Shown in pieces: positions 14,975 through 22,715 of a stretch of 37,062 bases of DNA. The DNA is from CAMEON01 sp045128275. Its GTDB lineage: Bacteria; Bacillota; Clostridia; Oscillospirales; CAG-272. Below the pieces are notes generated by a model. The model saw only the letters and a program-made list of their open reading frames with translations, searched no databases and had not been told where the DNA came from. The position numbers and the translations under genes were made by a program. The stretch lies in contig JBGVRH010000032.1 in assembly GCA_045128275.1 (NCBI GenBank), positions 1 through 37,062 on the forward strand. Direction: 5' to 3'. The stretch's first letter is position 1. Each line of letters starts with the position of its first letter.

Positions 14975-15574
14975 TTACTCGGAGTAGATCATACTTATCC
15001 CCTGCTCCAGCTGAGAGGCGGAGATCATGCCCGTGGCCGTGGCCACCGCCTCTCCCTCAGCGTTGATGAAGTAGGTCTGGGGGATGGAGCGGACACCGTA
15101 GACCATAGCGGCCTGGTAATCCACGTCGAAGTACACGGGGAAATCGTAGCCGTAGGTCTTGATGAAGTCCTTGGCCACCTCCACCGTCTCCATCTGGTTG
15201 TCGGTCATGTTCACCATGAGGAACACCACCTCGCCGTCGTACTTCTTGCAGGCATCGTCAAAGTCGGGCAGCTCCGCCTTACAGGGAGGACACCAGCTGG
15301 CCCAGAAGTTCAGCACGATGGGCTTGCCGAAGAAATCGGAGAGCTTCACCATGTTCCCCTCCCAATCCTGCACGGTAAAGTCGAGGGCTTGGTTGGGGTT
15401 CTGCTCGGGCGTCGTATCGGCGGGGGTGTCGGGCGCATCGGTGTCGGGCGCGGCGGTGGTCTCCTTTTGGGGGATGGTCTCGATCCCGCCCTCGTTGGTG
15501 TCACAGGATACCGCCGTCAGAAGCAGGACAGCCGCCAGGGCGGCCATCAGGATACGGATCAAAATTCGTTTCAT
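14975..15574 (-). CDS. TlpA/ResA-type thioredoxin-fold lipoprotein
   Basis: The 199-residue protein has a lipoprotein signal (lipobox LTAVSC, anchor C24), a Thr/Asp/Pro-rich linker to about 65, and an AhpC/TlpA-type thioredoxin domain with LNFWASWCPPCKAELP, giving the redox pair W-C-P-P-C. The cis-proline region reads VRSIPQTYFINAEG. It would sit on the outer face of the membrane and reduce or form disulfides in exported proteins. ATG 15574 follows AAAGGA at about 9 bases. It is a single-gene unit with its own promoter and terminator, divergent from the sugar importer. No special link with the methyl system is visible beyond position. Confidence 0.92.
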   Translation of the reverse strand: MKRILIRILMAALAAVLLLTAVSCDTNEGGIETIPQKETTAAPDTDAPDTPADTTPEQNPNQALDFTVQDWEGNMVKLSDFFGKPIVLNFWASWCPPCKAELPDFDDACKKYDGEVVFLMVNMTDNQMETVEVAKDFIKTYGYDFPVYFDVDYQAAMVYGVRSIPQTYFINAEGEAVATATGMISASQLEQGISMIYSE

Positions 15575-15612
15575 CTATCAAATTCCTTTCGTTCTCGTTT
15601 TATGACGGCTTC

Positions 15613-15641
15613 ATTATAGCATAAAACCCGCCGTTTGTCCA
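15613..15641 (-). promoter_or_regulatory. Promoter of the thioredoxin lipoprotein gene
   Basis: On the minus strand TGGACA (15641-15636) and TATAAT (15618-15613) are separated by 17 bp. Confidence 0.75.
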
Positions 15642-15796
15642 CACCCCCCCGCAAAAAATTTCACACAATCCGTCTCCTTCCGCTCTTTGGGTGAATGGAT
15701 GCTCTTCAAACGGCGCAAACTACGGATTACAGGACGCATCCAACCACAAGCGTCCGCCGCCCACGGGCGGTAGTTTCAGCAAAAGAGGTTTATTTC

Positions 15797-17122
15797 ATGA
15801 AATTCATCATAAAGCTCACCGCCCTGGCTCTCTCCCTGGCCACCCTGGGCGGTGCTATGGCGGCCTGCTCCCGAGGCTCGGGGGACGGCGACGGCACGGG
15901 CACGGGAGGCGGCTCGGACAGCGGCGGCAAGAAGACCGTCACCCTCACGGTCTGGGGCGCGCAGGAGGATCAGCAGATGCTCAAGGAGATGTGCGATGCC
16001 TACGCGAAGGAAAATACCGAGGTCAGCTACAAGTTCAACTTCGGCGTGCTGGGGGAGGGCAACTCCTCGGACAAGATCCTGAACGACGTGGAGGCAGGCC
16101 CCGATATCTTCAGCTTCCCCAGCGACCGCATCAACACCTTCTACGCCGCGGGGGCGCTGGCCCGCATCGGCGGGGATATGGAGACCGCCGTCAAGGCCGA
16201 GAATGCCGAGGGTGCGGTGGATGCCGCCACGGTGAAGGTCAACGACGAGGATCACCTATACGCCTTCCCCGTAACGGGAGACAACTGCTATTTCCTCTAC
16301 TACGACAAGAGCGTGTTCAAGGATCCCAAGGATCTCCAGAGCCTTGACCGCATCCTCGACGTGGCCGAGGCCGCGGGCAAGAAGGTGCATTTCAAGATCA
16401 ACGACGACGGCTGGTACCTGGCCTCCTTCTTCTTCGCCGACGAGGATCTGAAGTACGACGTGACCTACAACGACCGCATGGTGGAGGAGAAGATCGACAT
16501 CAACTTCGACACCGAGGACGGCCTGGAGGTCATGAAGTCCATCCGTCACTATATCAACCGCGACGGCCTCGTTGCCCAGACCGATGACTCCAAGATCATC
16601 GCCGCCTTCACCCCCGATCAGAACGGAAAAAGAGAGGCGGCCGCCGCCGTCAGCGGTACGTGGAACGCTTCCACGATCAAGCAGCTGCTGGGGGACGACA
16701 TGGGGGTCTGCATCCTCCCCACGGTGAAGATCGGGGGCGAGGATATGCGGCTGTCGGGCTTCATGGGCTACAAGCTCATGGGAGTAGGCGGCTACAGCAA
16801 GAACAAGGGCGAAGCCACCAAGCTGGCGGCCTATCTCACCAACGAGCAGAACCAGTTCAAGCGGTTCAAGGATCGGGGCTTCGCTCCCACCAACAAGAAG
16901 GCGGCGGCCACCGCCGAGGTCATGAATGACCCCGTCATCTCGGTGGTGCTGGAGCAGGCGGCCTATAACCGCTCCCAGAAGAACGTCCCCTCCACCTTCT
17001 GGACGCCCATGGCCTCCCTCATCACCCCCCTCATCACCGCCAAGGCCGAGGGCAAGACGGTCACGGATGAGCAGCTGAAGGGGTATCTGGAGGCACTTTG
17101 TAAGCAGATCAGGAAAGGGTAA
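15797..17122 (+). CDS. Sugar ABC transporter substrate-binding lipoprotein (MalE-like)
   Basis: The 441-residue protein has a lipoprotein signal (MKFIIKLTALALSLATLGG, lipobox MAAC), a Gly/Ser linker and a family 1 extracellular solute-binding fold (VTLTVWGAQEDQQMLKEM, then GPDIFSFPSDRINTFYAAGAL, then a C-terminal region with GFAPTNKKA). It captures a carbohydrate, probably an oligosaccharide, for the permeases downstream. I chose ATG 15797 because it begins the signal peptide and has AAGAGG upstream; an upstream in-frame start at 15695 would bury the signal. Its TAA stop overlaps the first bases of a dispersed element. No convincing promoter was found in 15642-15796, where a small CCGCCC/GGGCGG hairpin occurs. 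Confidence 0.92.
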   Translation: MKFIIKLTALALSLATLGGAMAACSRGSGDGDGTGTGGGSDSGGKKTVTLTVWGAQEDQQMLKEMCDAYAKENTEVSYKFNFGVLGEGNSSDKILNDVEAGPDIFSFPSDRINTFYAAGALARIGGDMETAVKAENAEGAVDAATVKVNDEDHLYAFPVTGDNCYFLYYDKSVFKDPKDLQSLDRILDVAEAAGKKVHFKINDDGWYLASFFFADEDLKYDVTYNDRMVEEKIDINFDTEDGLEVMKSIRHYINRDGLVAQTDDSKIIAAFTPDQNGKREAAAAVSGTWNASTIKQLLGDDMGVCILPTVKIGGEDMRLSGFMGYKLMGVGGYSKNKGEATKLAAYLTNEQNQFKRFKDRGFAPTNKKAAATAEVMNDPVISVVLEQAAYNRSQKNVPSTFWTPMASLITPLITAKAEGKTVTDEQLKGYLEALCKQIRKG

Positions 17123-17349
17123 ATTGCAGTTTATCGGGGAACGAGGAGTACGAGGGGCTCTGCCCCTGCCCCCCGCATAAGGGACTTTTGAAAAAGTCCC
17201 TTATGAATCCCCAAAACTTTCAAAAAGCATAGATATGCCAAGAGAATTGATAGTGGGTAGCATAGAGGAGACCCCCATGGGGCCCCTTCCCCATTGGTGT
17301 ATTTGATTTGTGAAAGGGATATGCATCCCGCTGATAAACCCAAATTTGA
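17121..17349 (+). repeat. Dispersed intergenic element, copy A
   Basis: The element runs from AAATTGCAGTTTA (17121-17133) to AAACCCAAATTTG (17336-17348); the two ends are imperfect inverted repeats of each other. Inside are a 14 bp hairpin (17176-17205) and a block of about 120 bp (17210-17329) almost identical to 30308-30428. It sits between the binding-protein and first permease genes. The hairpin may lower transcription of the permeases relative to the binding protein. No believable protein is encoded. Confidence 0.8.
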
Positions 17350-17363
17350 AATCACATCCACAC

Positions 17364-18905
17364 ATGAACAATCCAACCAACCAAAGCTTCCCCTTCGTCC
17401 CCCAGTCCCCTCTCGTCCGCCTGGGGCGTTCCTTCATCGCGGGGATCAAGGCCGCGCCGAAGCGAGCCGCCTCCCGCATAACGGGCTTTTTCCGTTCTAC
17501 CGCCGCCAAGGTGCGGGACTTCTTCGACCGCTTCGCCGAGGGCGACGCCACCACCAAGGCCTCCTACCTCATCATGGGCCTGGGCCACCTCCGCCGCGGA
17601 CAGGTGGGGCGGGGCATCATCTATTTGGCCGCCCAGATCCTCTTCATCCTCTACACCGCCCTCTTCGGCGGCCGCTACCTCTCCATGTTCCTCGAGAACT
17701 TCTTCACGGGGGGCAACGTGGGACGGGTGGAGACCCACATCTCCAACGTCTGGGATCCCGAGCTGGGAGAATTCGTCAAGATCGCGGGGGACAACTCCTT
17801 CCATATCGTGCTGTACGGGATCCTGTCGGTCTTCGTCATCCTGTTCTTTCTCCTGACCTACCTCCGCTCGGTGAAGGAGTCCTACGCCCTGGAACAGGCC
17901 GCCATCATCGGGCGCAGACCCGACGGCATCAAAAAGGACATCGCCCTGCTGGGGGACAGCAAGTTCCATGTCACCCTCCTGTCCCTGCCCCTGCTGGGGC
18001 TGTTCGTGTTCACGGTGATCCCGCTGGTGACCATGATCCTCATCGCCTTTACCAATTATGATGCCAACCATGAGGTGCCCGAGCACCTATTCCAATGGGT
18101 GGGCTTTCAGAACTTCGGGGATATGCTGGAGGGCGGCTCGTCCCTGGGCGCGACCTTCCGCAGAGTGCTGACGTGGACGCTGACGTGGGCCTTCTTCTCC
18201 ACCTTCACCAACTACTTCGCGGGGATGCTGCTGGCTCTGCTCATCAACAAGAAGGGGATACGGCTGAAAAAGCTCTACCGCACCCTCTTCGTGGCCACCA
18301 TCGCCGTCCCCCAGTTCGTCTCCCTTCTCATCCTGTCCAAAATGCTGGACACGGGGGGCGGTACCCTCGGCAGCGGCGGCGGCATCATCACCCAGCTGAT
18401 CGAAAATCTCTTCGGCTACCACCTCCAGTTCGGTCTGGATATCCTCACCACCCGCATCGGCATCATCCTGGTCAACCTCTGGATCGGCGTGCCCTACAGT
18501 ATGCTGCTCTGCAGCGGTATCCTCATGAACATCCCCGAGGATCTCTACGAGTCCGCCCGCATCGACCGCACGGGGCCTGTCCGCCGCTTTTTCAAGATCA
18601 CTCTCCCCTATATGCTCTTCGTCACAGGCCCCTACCTCATCACCCAGTTCATCGGCAACCTCAACAACTTCAACGTCATCTACCTCTTAAGCGGCGGCGG
18701 CCCGGGGGATCTGTCCCAATACACCAACGGTGCCAAGGGCACCGACCTGCTCATCACCTGGCTCTACAAGCTCTCCCTGGGAGCTGACCGCAACTACAAG
18801 CTGGCCTCCGTCATCGGTATCTTCGTGTTCCTGATCTCGGCCATCCTGTCCCTCATCGTCTATAACCGCTCGTCCGCAGTACAAGGAGAGGAGCATTTCC
18901 AATGA
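17364..18905 (+). CDS. Sugar ABC transporter permease (MalF-like)
   Basis: This 513-residue integral membrane protein has an N-terminal cytoplasmic stretch, an early pair of membrane spans (about residues 85-190), and the usual six-span binding-protein-dependent core. The EAA loop that contacts the ATPase reads YESARIDRTGPVRRFFKITLP. The extra N-terminal spans resemble MalF/MdxF. I take ATG 17364 (MNNPTNQS) as the start. It lacks a visible ribosome binding site, unusual here, because the dispersed element ends only about 15 bp upstream; a GTG at 17310 lies inside the element and is less likely. The next gene overlaps its stop in an ATGA arrangement. Confidence 0.92.
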   Translation: MNNPTNQSFPFVPQSPLVRLGRSFIAGIKAAPKRAASRITGFFRSTAAKVRDFFDRFAEGDATTKASYLIMGLGHLRRGQVGRGIIYLAAQILFILYTALFGGRYLSMFLENFFTGGNVGRVETHISNVWDPELGEFVKIAGDNSFHIVLYGILSVFVILFFLLTYLRSVKESYALEQAAIIGRRPDGIKKDIALLGDSKFHVTLLSLPLLGLFVFTVIPLVTMILIAFTNYDANHEVPEHLFQWVGFQNFGDMLEGGSSLGATFRRVLTWTLTWAFFSTFTNYFAGMLLALLINKKGIRLKKLYRTLFVATIAVPQFVSLLILSKMLDTGGGTLGSGGGIITQLIENLFGYHLQFGLDILTTRIGIILVNLWIGVPYSMLLCSGILMNIPEDLYESARIDRTGPVRRFFKITLPYMLFVTGPYLITQFIGNLNNFNVIYLLSGGGPGDLSQYTNGAKGTDLLITWLYKLSLGADRNYKLASVIGIFVFLISAILSLIVYNRSSAVQGEEHFQ

Positions 18906-19801
18906 ACTCAACCGTCAACACCTCCAAAGCCCCGCCCAAATCCCGCCTCCTGGGTATGCGCGCCAAGCGAGCCGTGGGCAACACAACGGGGCAGGTGATC
19001 CTCACCATCCTCGCCCTTCTGTGGCTCGTCCCCCTGTTCTACCTGTTGGTGCAGTCCTTCCGAGGAGAGCCGGGGGCGTGGAGCCCCACCTTTTTCCCAC
19101 AGACCTGGACGCTGGACAACTACAAGCGGCTCTTCACCGAGACCGACTTCCCCCGCTGGTACGGCAACACCCTGCTCATCGCCCTGGTGAGCTGCGCCAT
19201 CACCACCCTCTTCGTGCTGGCGGTGTCCTACGCCTTCTCCCGCATCCGCTTCCCCGCCCGCAAGCCTTTGATGAATATCATGCTGATCCTGGGGATGTTC
19301 CCGGGATTCATGTCCATGTCGGCGGTGTATTTTCTCTTGAAGATCCTACTGCCGAACAACTACCAGTCCCACGCCTCCCTCATCATCGTCTACTCGGCGG
19401 GGGCGGCCCTGTCCTACTATATCGCCAAGGGATTTTTTGACACCGTCCCCAAGTCCCTGGACGAGGCCGCCCGCATGGACGGAGCGACACGGGCGCAGAT
19501 CTTTCGCCGGATCATCCTTCCCCTCTCCAAGCCCATCATCATCTACACCATCCTCATCAGCTTCATCTCCCCCTGGTGCGACTACATCTTCGTGTCCTAC
19601 ATCCTCTCGGGTGTGCCCGACACGGGGATGTACACCGTCTCCCTCGGCATGTTCCGCTGGCTGGAGCGAGAGATGATCCAGCAGTATTTCACCACCTTCT
19701 GCGCCGCGGCGGTGGTGGTGGCGGTGCCCATCACCTTGCTGTTCATGTGGTTGCAGAAGTATTACGTGCAGGGTGTGACGGGGGGTGCGGTGAAAGGATA
19801 G
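18902..19801 (+). CDS. Sugar ABC transporter permease (MalG-like)
   Basis: The 299-residue protein has six predicted membrane spans and the MalG-type EAA loop SLDEAARMDGATRAQIFRRI followed by ILPLSKP. It pairs with the upstream MalF-like protein to form the translocation channel. ATG 18902 overlaps the upstream stop by four bases (ATGA) and has AAGGAGAGGAG upstream, so it is translationally coupled. A second dispersed element separates it from the ATPase gene. Confidence 0.94.
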   Translation: MNSTVNTSKAPPKSRLLGMRAKRAVGNTTGQVILTILALLWLVPLFYLLVQSFRGEPGAWSPTFFPQTWTLDNYKRLFTETDFPRWYGNTLLIALVSCAITTLFVLAVSYAFSRIRFPARKPLMNIMLILGMFPGFMSMSAVYFLLKILLPNNYQSHASLIIVYSAGAALSYYIAKGFFDTVPKSLDEAARMDGATRAQIFRRIILPLSKPIIIYTILISFISPWCDYIFVSYILSGVPDTGMYTVSLGMFRWLEREMIQQYFTTFCAAAVVVAVPITLLFMWLQKYYVQGVTGGAVKG

Positions 19802-19804
19802 CAT

Positions 19805-20057
19805 TCAAATTGCGGTTTAGCGGGCTGACGGCCGCGTCCCTTAGCCTTCCCCAGCGGGGAAGGTGGCGCGCCCGTAGGGCGTGACGGATGAGGAGAGCGG
19901 GTTGAGATTTTCATACGGGTAAAAGCAGAAACCATTGATATGCAAATAGAAATTACACCCGATACCAAACTGCGATTCGCTCTCCTCATCCACCGCTTCG
20001 CGGTCCCCCTTCCCCGCTGGGGAAGGCAAAAGAACGCACCGACAAACCCAAATTTGA
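19805..20057 (+). repeat. Dispersed intergenic element, copy B, with nested inverted repeats
   Basis: The outer ends are CAAATTGCGGTTTA (19806-19819) and AAACCCAAATTTG (20044-20056), as in copies A and C, but the interior is different. It holds a perfect 20 bp inverted repeat, GCCTTCCCCAGCGGGGAAGG (19844-19863) with its complement at 20008-20027, and a perfect 14 bp inverted repeat GGATGAGGAGAGCG (19886-19899) with its complement at 19978-19991. This looks like a MITE-like insertion inside a shared outer frame. It lies within the transporter operon. Confidence 0.8.
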
Positions 20058-20096
20058 ATATCTCCATACACATCTACATTATCAAAGGAGCATCCT

Positions 20097-22082
20097 ATGG
20101 CCTCTCTTTCCCTCAAGCACATCTACAAGGTCTACGACGGCACGACCAAGGCGGTCAACGACTTCAATATGGAGATCCGCGACAAGGAATTCATCGTCTT
20201 TGTCGGCCCCTCGGGCTGTGGAAAATCCACCACCCTACGCATGATCGCGGGGCTGGAGGACATCTCGGCGGGGGAGCTGCGCATCGACGGGGATATCGTC
20301 AACGACGTGGAGCCGGGCGACCGCAACATCGCCATGGTCTTCCAGAACTACGCCCTCTACCCTCACATGACGGTCTACGAGAACATGGCCTTTGCCCTCA
20401 AGACCGCCAAGGTCCCCAAGGAGATCATCCGTGAGAAGGTCACCGAGGCCGCCCGCATCCTGGGCATCACGGAATATCTGGAGCGCAAGCCCCGCGCTCT
20501 GTCGGGCGGTCAGAGGCAGAGAGTGGCTTTGGGCCGCGCCATCGTGCGAAGCCCCAAGGTCTTCCTTCTGGACGAGCCTCTGTCCAACCTGGACGCCAAG
20601 CTCCGCGGGGTCATGCGAGCCGAGATCACAAGACTCCACGAAAGACTGGGCACCACCTTCATCTACGTCACCCACGATCAGGTGGAGGCCATGACCATGG
20701 GTAGTCGCATCGTGGTCATGAAGGGGGGCTTCGTCCAGCAGATCGACACCCCGAAGAACCTCTACAACCACCCCGCCAACCTCTTCGTGGCGGGCTTTAT
20801 GGGCACGCCCCCCATGTCCTTCCATCCTGCCACCCTCAAAAAAGAGGGCAACGCCGTCCGCATCCGACTGGACTGCGGCGCGGAGATGACCGCCGACTAC
20901 GCCACCCTGAACCGCGTCCAGACCCGCTACATGGACGGCATCCACCCCGTGATCCTGGGTGTCCGCCCCGATGACGTAGTGCCGTGGAGGGAGGGCATGA
21001 GCCCTGCCGAGTGGGCGAAGCTCCCCGTGACCGTCACCGTGGTGGAGGCTCTGGGCGGGGAGACGCTGGTCTACGGTCACATTGGGGTGGCTGTCCCAGA
21101 CAATAGCCCCATCGGGAGTGCCGCAGAGGACACCACAGAGGGAAAAGATCCCTCGGATGCCCGCGGGGACTCCATCATCCTCAAAGCCCCCGCCGACTTC
21201 GAGACCCACAGCGGCGAGGTGGTTCAGGCCGCCGTCAACCTCCGCAAGCTCCATCTCTTCGACCGCGAGACCGAGGCCACCCTCAAGCCCCGCGTCCCCG
21301 CCGAGAACGTCTGCCCCTGCGAGGTGACCCCCGATACCCTGACCTTCGCGGGACAGAGATTCCCCCTGCCCCCCGCCTTGCAGAAAAAAGCCAAGCTTCA
21401 AGCCCCCGCCAAGACCGTACCTCTGCTCATCCTCCCCGTGGGTGCCCTCCTCCTCGGCACAGGAAGCGGGCGGGCGCAGGTGGCCGAGGTGGAGTCTGTC
21501 CCCACCGATACGGCCGCCCGCACCCTCTACCGTCTCACCGTGGGCGGGGAGGTGATCTTCGCCACCGAGTCGGGAGAGCCCCGCTTTGGGGTGGGCGATC
21601 TCCTCCCCTTCGACGTGGATCTCAGCCGCGTCACGGTAGAGGCCTACGGCATCACCCCCCTCCCCGCCGAAAATGCTCTTTCGGGACGCTTCACCAAGGA
21701 AAAGGAGCCGGACGATACGGGGAAACGGGTCTACCGCTTCTATCTGGACATGGAGGATCAGCCCGTCACCGCCGACGGGGATCTGTGCGAAAAGCTCTTT
21801 TCCTGCAAGGGAACGGCCATCTTCCGCACTCCCCTGTCCTACCGCTTCCCTCCCGATGCCGTGACGGTCACGCCCCGTGGGAAGAAGGACGAAAAGACCG
21901 CCCTTGCGGGGCGGGTCATAAGGATCCTGGACTACGGGCGTGTGGTCTACGCCGCCATCGACGTAGGAGGCAAGACCGTCATAGCCCCCTGTAGCGTCAA
22001 GGCGGGGGAGGCGGTCGCGCTCAGCATCGACCAGAGTCGGCTGACGGTGGTGGATGCCGAGGCGGATATTGTGATCGTGTAA
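20097..22082 (+). CDS. Sugar ABC transporter ATPase (MsmX/UgpC-like) with long C-terminal extension
   Basis: The 661-residue protein powers the importer. Walker A is GPSGCGKST (37-45), the signature LSGGQRQR (135-142), Walker B VFLLDEP (155-161), D-loop SNLDAKLR and H-loop VTHDQVEAMT (191-200). A normal regulatory (TOBE) domain follows, with VILGVRPDDVV (286-295) and LHLFDRETEATL (385-396), where MsmX/MalK proteins usually end at about 370-390 residues. Here some 270 more residues follow, with a hydrophobic VPLLILPVGALLLG stretch and, at the very end, a region resembling another TOBE/OB fold (IRILDYGRVVYAAIDVGGKT). ATG 20097 follows AAAGGAG at about 7 bases. The extension may bind a regulatory ligand or protein; this is not recognisable to me. 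Confidence 0.93.
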   Translation: MASLSLKHIYKVYDGTTKAVNDFNMEIRDKEFIVFVGPSGCGKSTTLRMIAGLEDISAGELRIDGDIVNDVEPGDRNIAMVFQNYALYPHMTVYENMAFALKTAKVPKEIIREKVTEAARILGITEYLERKPRALSGGQRQRVALGRAIVRSPKVFLLDEPLSNLDAKLRGVMRAEITRLHERLGTTFIYVTHDQVEAMTMGSRIVVMKGGFVQQIDTPKNLYNHPANLFVAGFMGTPPMSFHPATLKKEGNAVRIRLDCGAEMTADYATLNRVQTRYMDGIHPVILGVRPDDVVPWREGMSPAEWAKLPVTVTVVEALGGETLVYGHIGVAVPDNSPIGSAAEDTTEGKDPSDARGDSIILKAPADFETHSGEVVQAAVNLRKLHLFDRETEATLKPRVPAENVCPCEVTPDTLTFAGQRFPLPPALQKKAKLQAPAKTVPLLILPVGALLLGTGSGRAQVAEVESVPTDTAARTLYRLTVGGEVIFATESGEPRFGVGDLLPFDVDLSRVTVEAYGITPLPAENALSGRFTKEKEPDDTGKRVYRFYLDMEDQPVTADGDLCEKLFSCKGTAIFRTPLSYRFPPDAVTVTPRGKKDEKTALAGRVIRILDYGRVVYAAIDVGGKTVIAPCSVKAGEAVALSIDQSRLTVVDAEADIVIV

Positions 22083-22088
22083 AAACAG

Positions 22089-22130
22089 CACGCGGAGAGA
22101 TTCAAAAACGCGTCTCTCCGCGTGTTATTA
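22089..22130 (+). terminator. Probable terminator of the sugar transporter operon
   Basis: CACGCGGAGAGA (22089-22100) pairs perfectly with TCTCTCCGCGTG (22113-22124), followed by a T-rich stretch (TTATTATTTG). It starts seven bases after the ATPase stop. Confidence 0.75.
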
Positions 22131-22188
22131 TTTGTCCATAAAAGAATGGAACAGGAATATCCGGCCGGTTGGGAAATACACAAAAAAC

Positions 22189-22217
22189 TTGACAAATATG
22201 ACGAATTATGCTATAAT
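22189..22217 (+). promoter_or_regulatory. Consensus promoter of the small toxin gene
   Basis: TTGACA (22189-22194) and TATAAT (22212-22217) are 17 bp apart. The transcript should start near 22224 and carry a leader of about 147 bases before the ATG at 22371. The leader contains short complementary blocks (GGGTTCCC, GGGCGTTGCCC, CAGATTCTG) and may be structured. Confidence 0.85.
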
Positions 22218-22370
22218 ACCCACGGAATCCGCAAGGGTTCCCGTAGGGCGTTGCCCGATACGGTCAGATTCTGACTAAGTCGGATGGCGGTTTGCTTTCT
22301 TCGTGTTTCGGTATGCGGGGAAGCTGAAATCTTTTTCCTTCCTCGCGTCAAGCGAAGGGAGGTGATCAGA

Positions 22371-22487
22371 ATGGGTGAATACATGACATGGCCCGAGTTT
22401 CTGGACTTTCTGTTCAAGCTCGCCAGCCTGATATTTCTCATCATATCCTGTTTTTATCGACATAACGATAATAATAGAAAAAGATAA
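22371..22487 (+). CDS. Small hydrophobic peptide, putative holin-like type I toxin
   Basis: The 38-residue peptide runs MGEYMTWPEFLDFLFKLA, then a hydrophobic span (LIFLIISCFY) and a charged tail HNDNNRKR. A very strong ribosome site (GGGAGGTGATCAGA) precedes the ATG. The single membrane span with a basic tail, long structured leader, strong promoter, 3' hairpin and facing antisense promoter match the Hol-Tox/Lpt-like membrane toxins of type I toxin-antitoxin loci in Firmicutes. When not repressed by its antisense RNA it would insert in the membrane and stop growth. Function is inferred from architecture; no toxicity is shown here. Confidence 0.75.
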   Translation: MGEYMTWPEFLDFLFKLASLIFLIISCFYRHNDNNRKR

Positions 22488-22559
22488 CCGCCCGTCTTCC
22501 AAACCGCGGTTATCTTTTAACTAGCGCAAGGGGGCAAGCCGTCATCGGCAACTCCCTAC
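22474..22559 (-). ncRNA. Putative antisense RNA antitoxin
   Basis: A perfect promoter on the minus strand (22594-22566) would start a transcript near 22559. This RNA would contain a GCCG/CGGC hairpin near its 5' end, cross the 3' part of the toxin message, and end at the hairpin at 22478-22517, which is followed on this strand by CTTTTTC. The length would be roughly 85 bases. It would pair with the toxin mRNA's 3' end. Confidence 0.6.
22478..22517. terminator. Bidirectional hairpin shared by toxin mRNA and antisense RNA
   Basis: AAAAGATAACCGC (22478-22490) pairs perfectly with GCGGTTATCTTTT (22505-22517). T-runs exist at the end of the stem on both strands, and the toxin stop codon lies within its left arm. 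Confidence 0.8.
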
Positions 22560-22565
22560 GTTACC

Positions 22566-22594
22566 ATTATACCCTACTTTCCCCCGTTTGTCAA
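22566..22594 (-). promoter_or_regulatory. Consensus promoter facing the toxin gene
   Basis: On the minus strand TTGACA (22594-22589) and TATAAT (22571-22566) are 17 bp apart, pointing toward the 3' end of the toxin gene. No protein-coding gene follows it on this strand for several kilobases, supporting an antisense RNA. Confidence 0.8.
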
Positions 22595-22654
22595 TACTTT
22601 TTTAAAATTTCACCCCAACGGGTGTTTTTTTATACCCTCCCGCCCAATTGGCAT

Positions 22655-22683
22655 TTGCATTTTCTCCAAAAATATGCTATAAT
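22655..22683 (+). promoter_or_regulatory. Promoter of the MATE exporter gene
   Basis: TTGCAT (22655-22660) and TATAAT (22678-22683) are 17 bp apart. Confidence 0.65.
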
Positions 22684-22715
22684 ATTCCCAGTACATACGA
22701 ATCGAGGCAATTCCA

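Noticed and set aside
20235..22091. Minus-strand frame of 618 codons opposite the transporter ATPase
   Set aside because: The plus-strand frame contains all ABC motifs and a ribosome site; the opposite frame has none.
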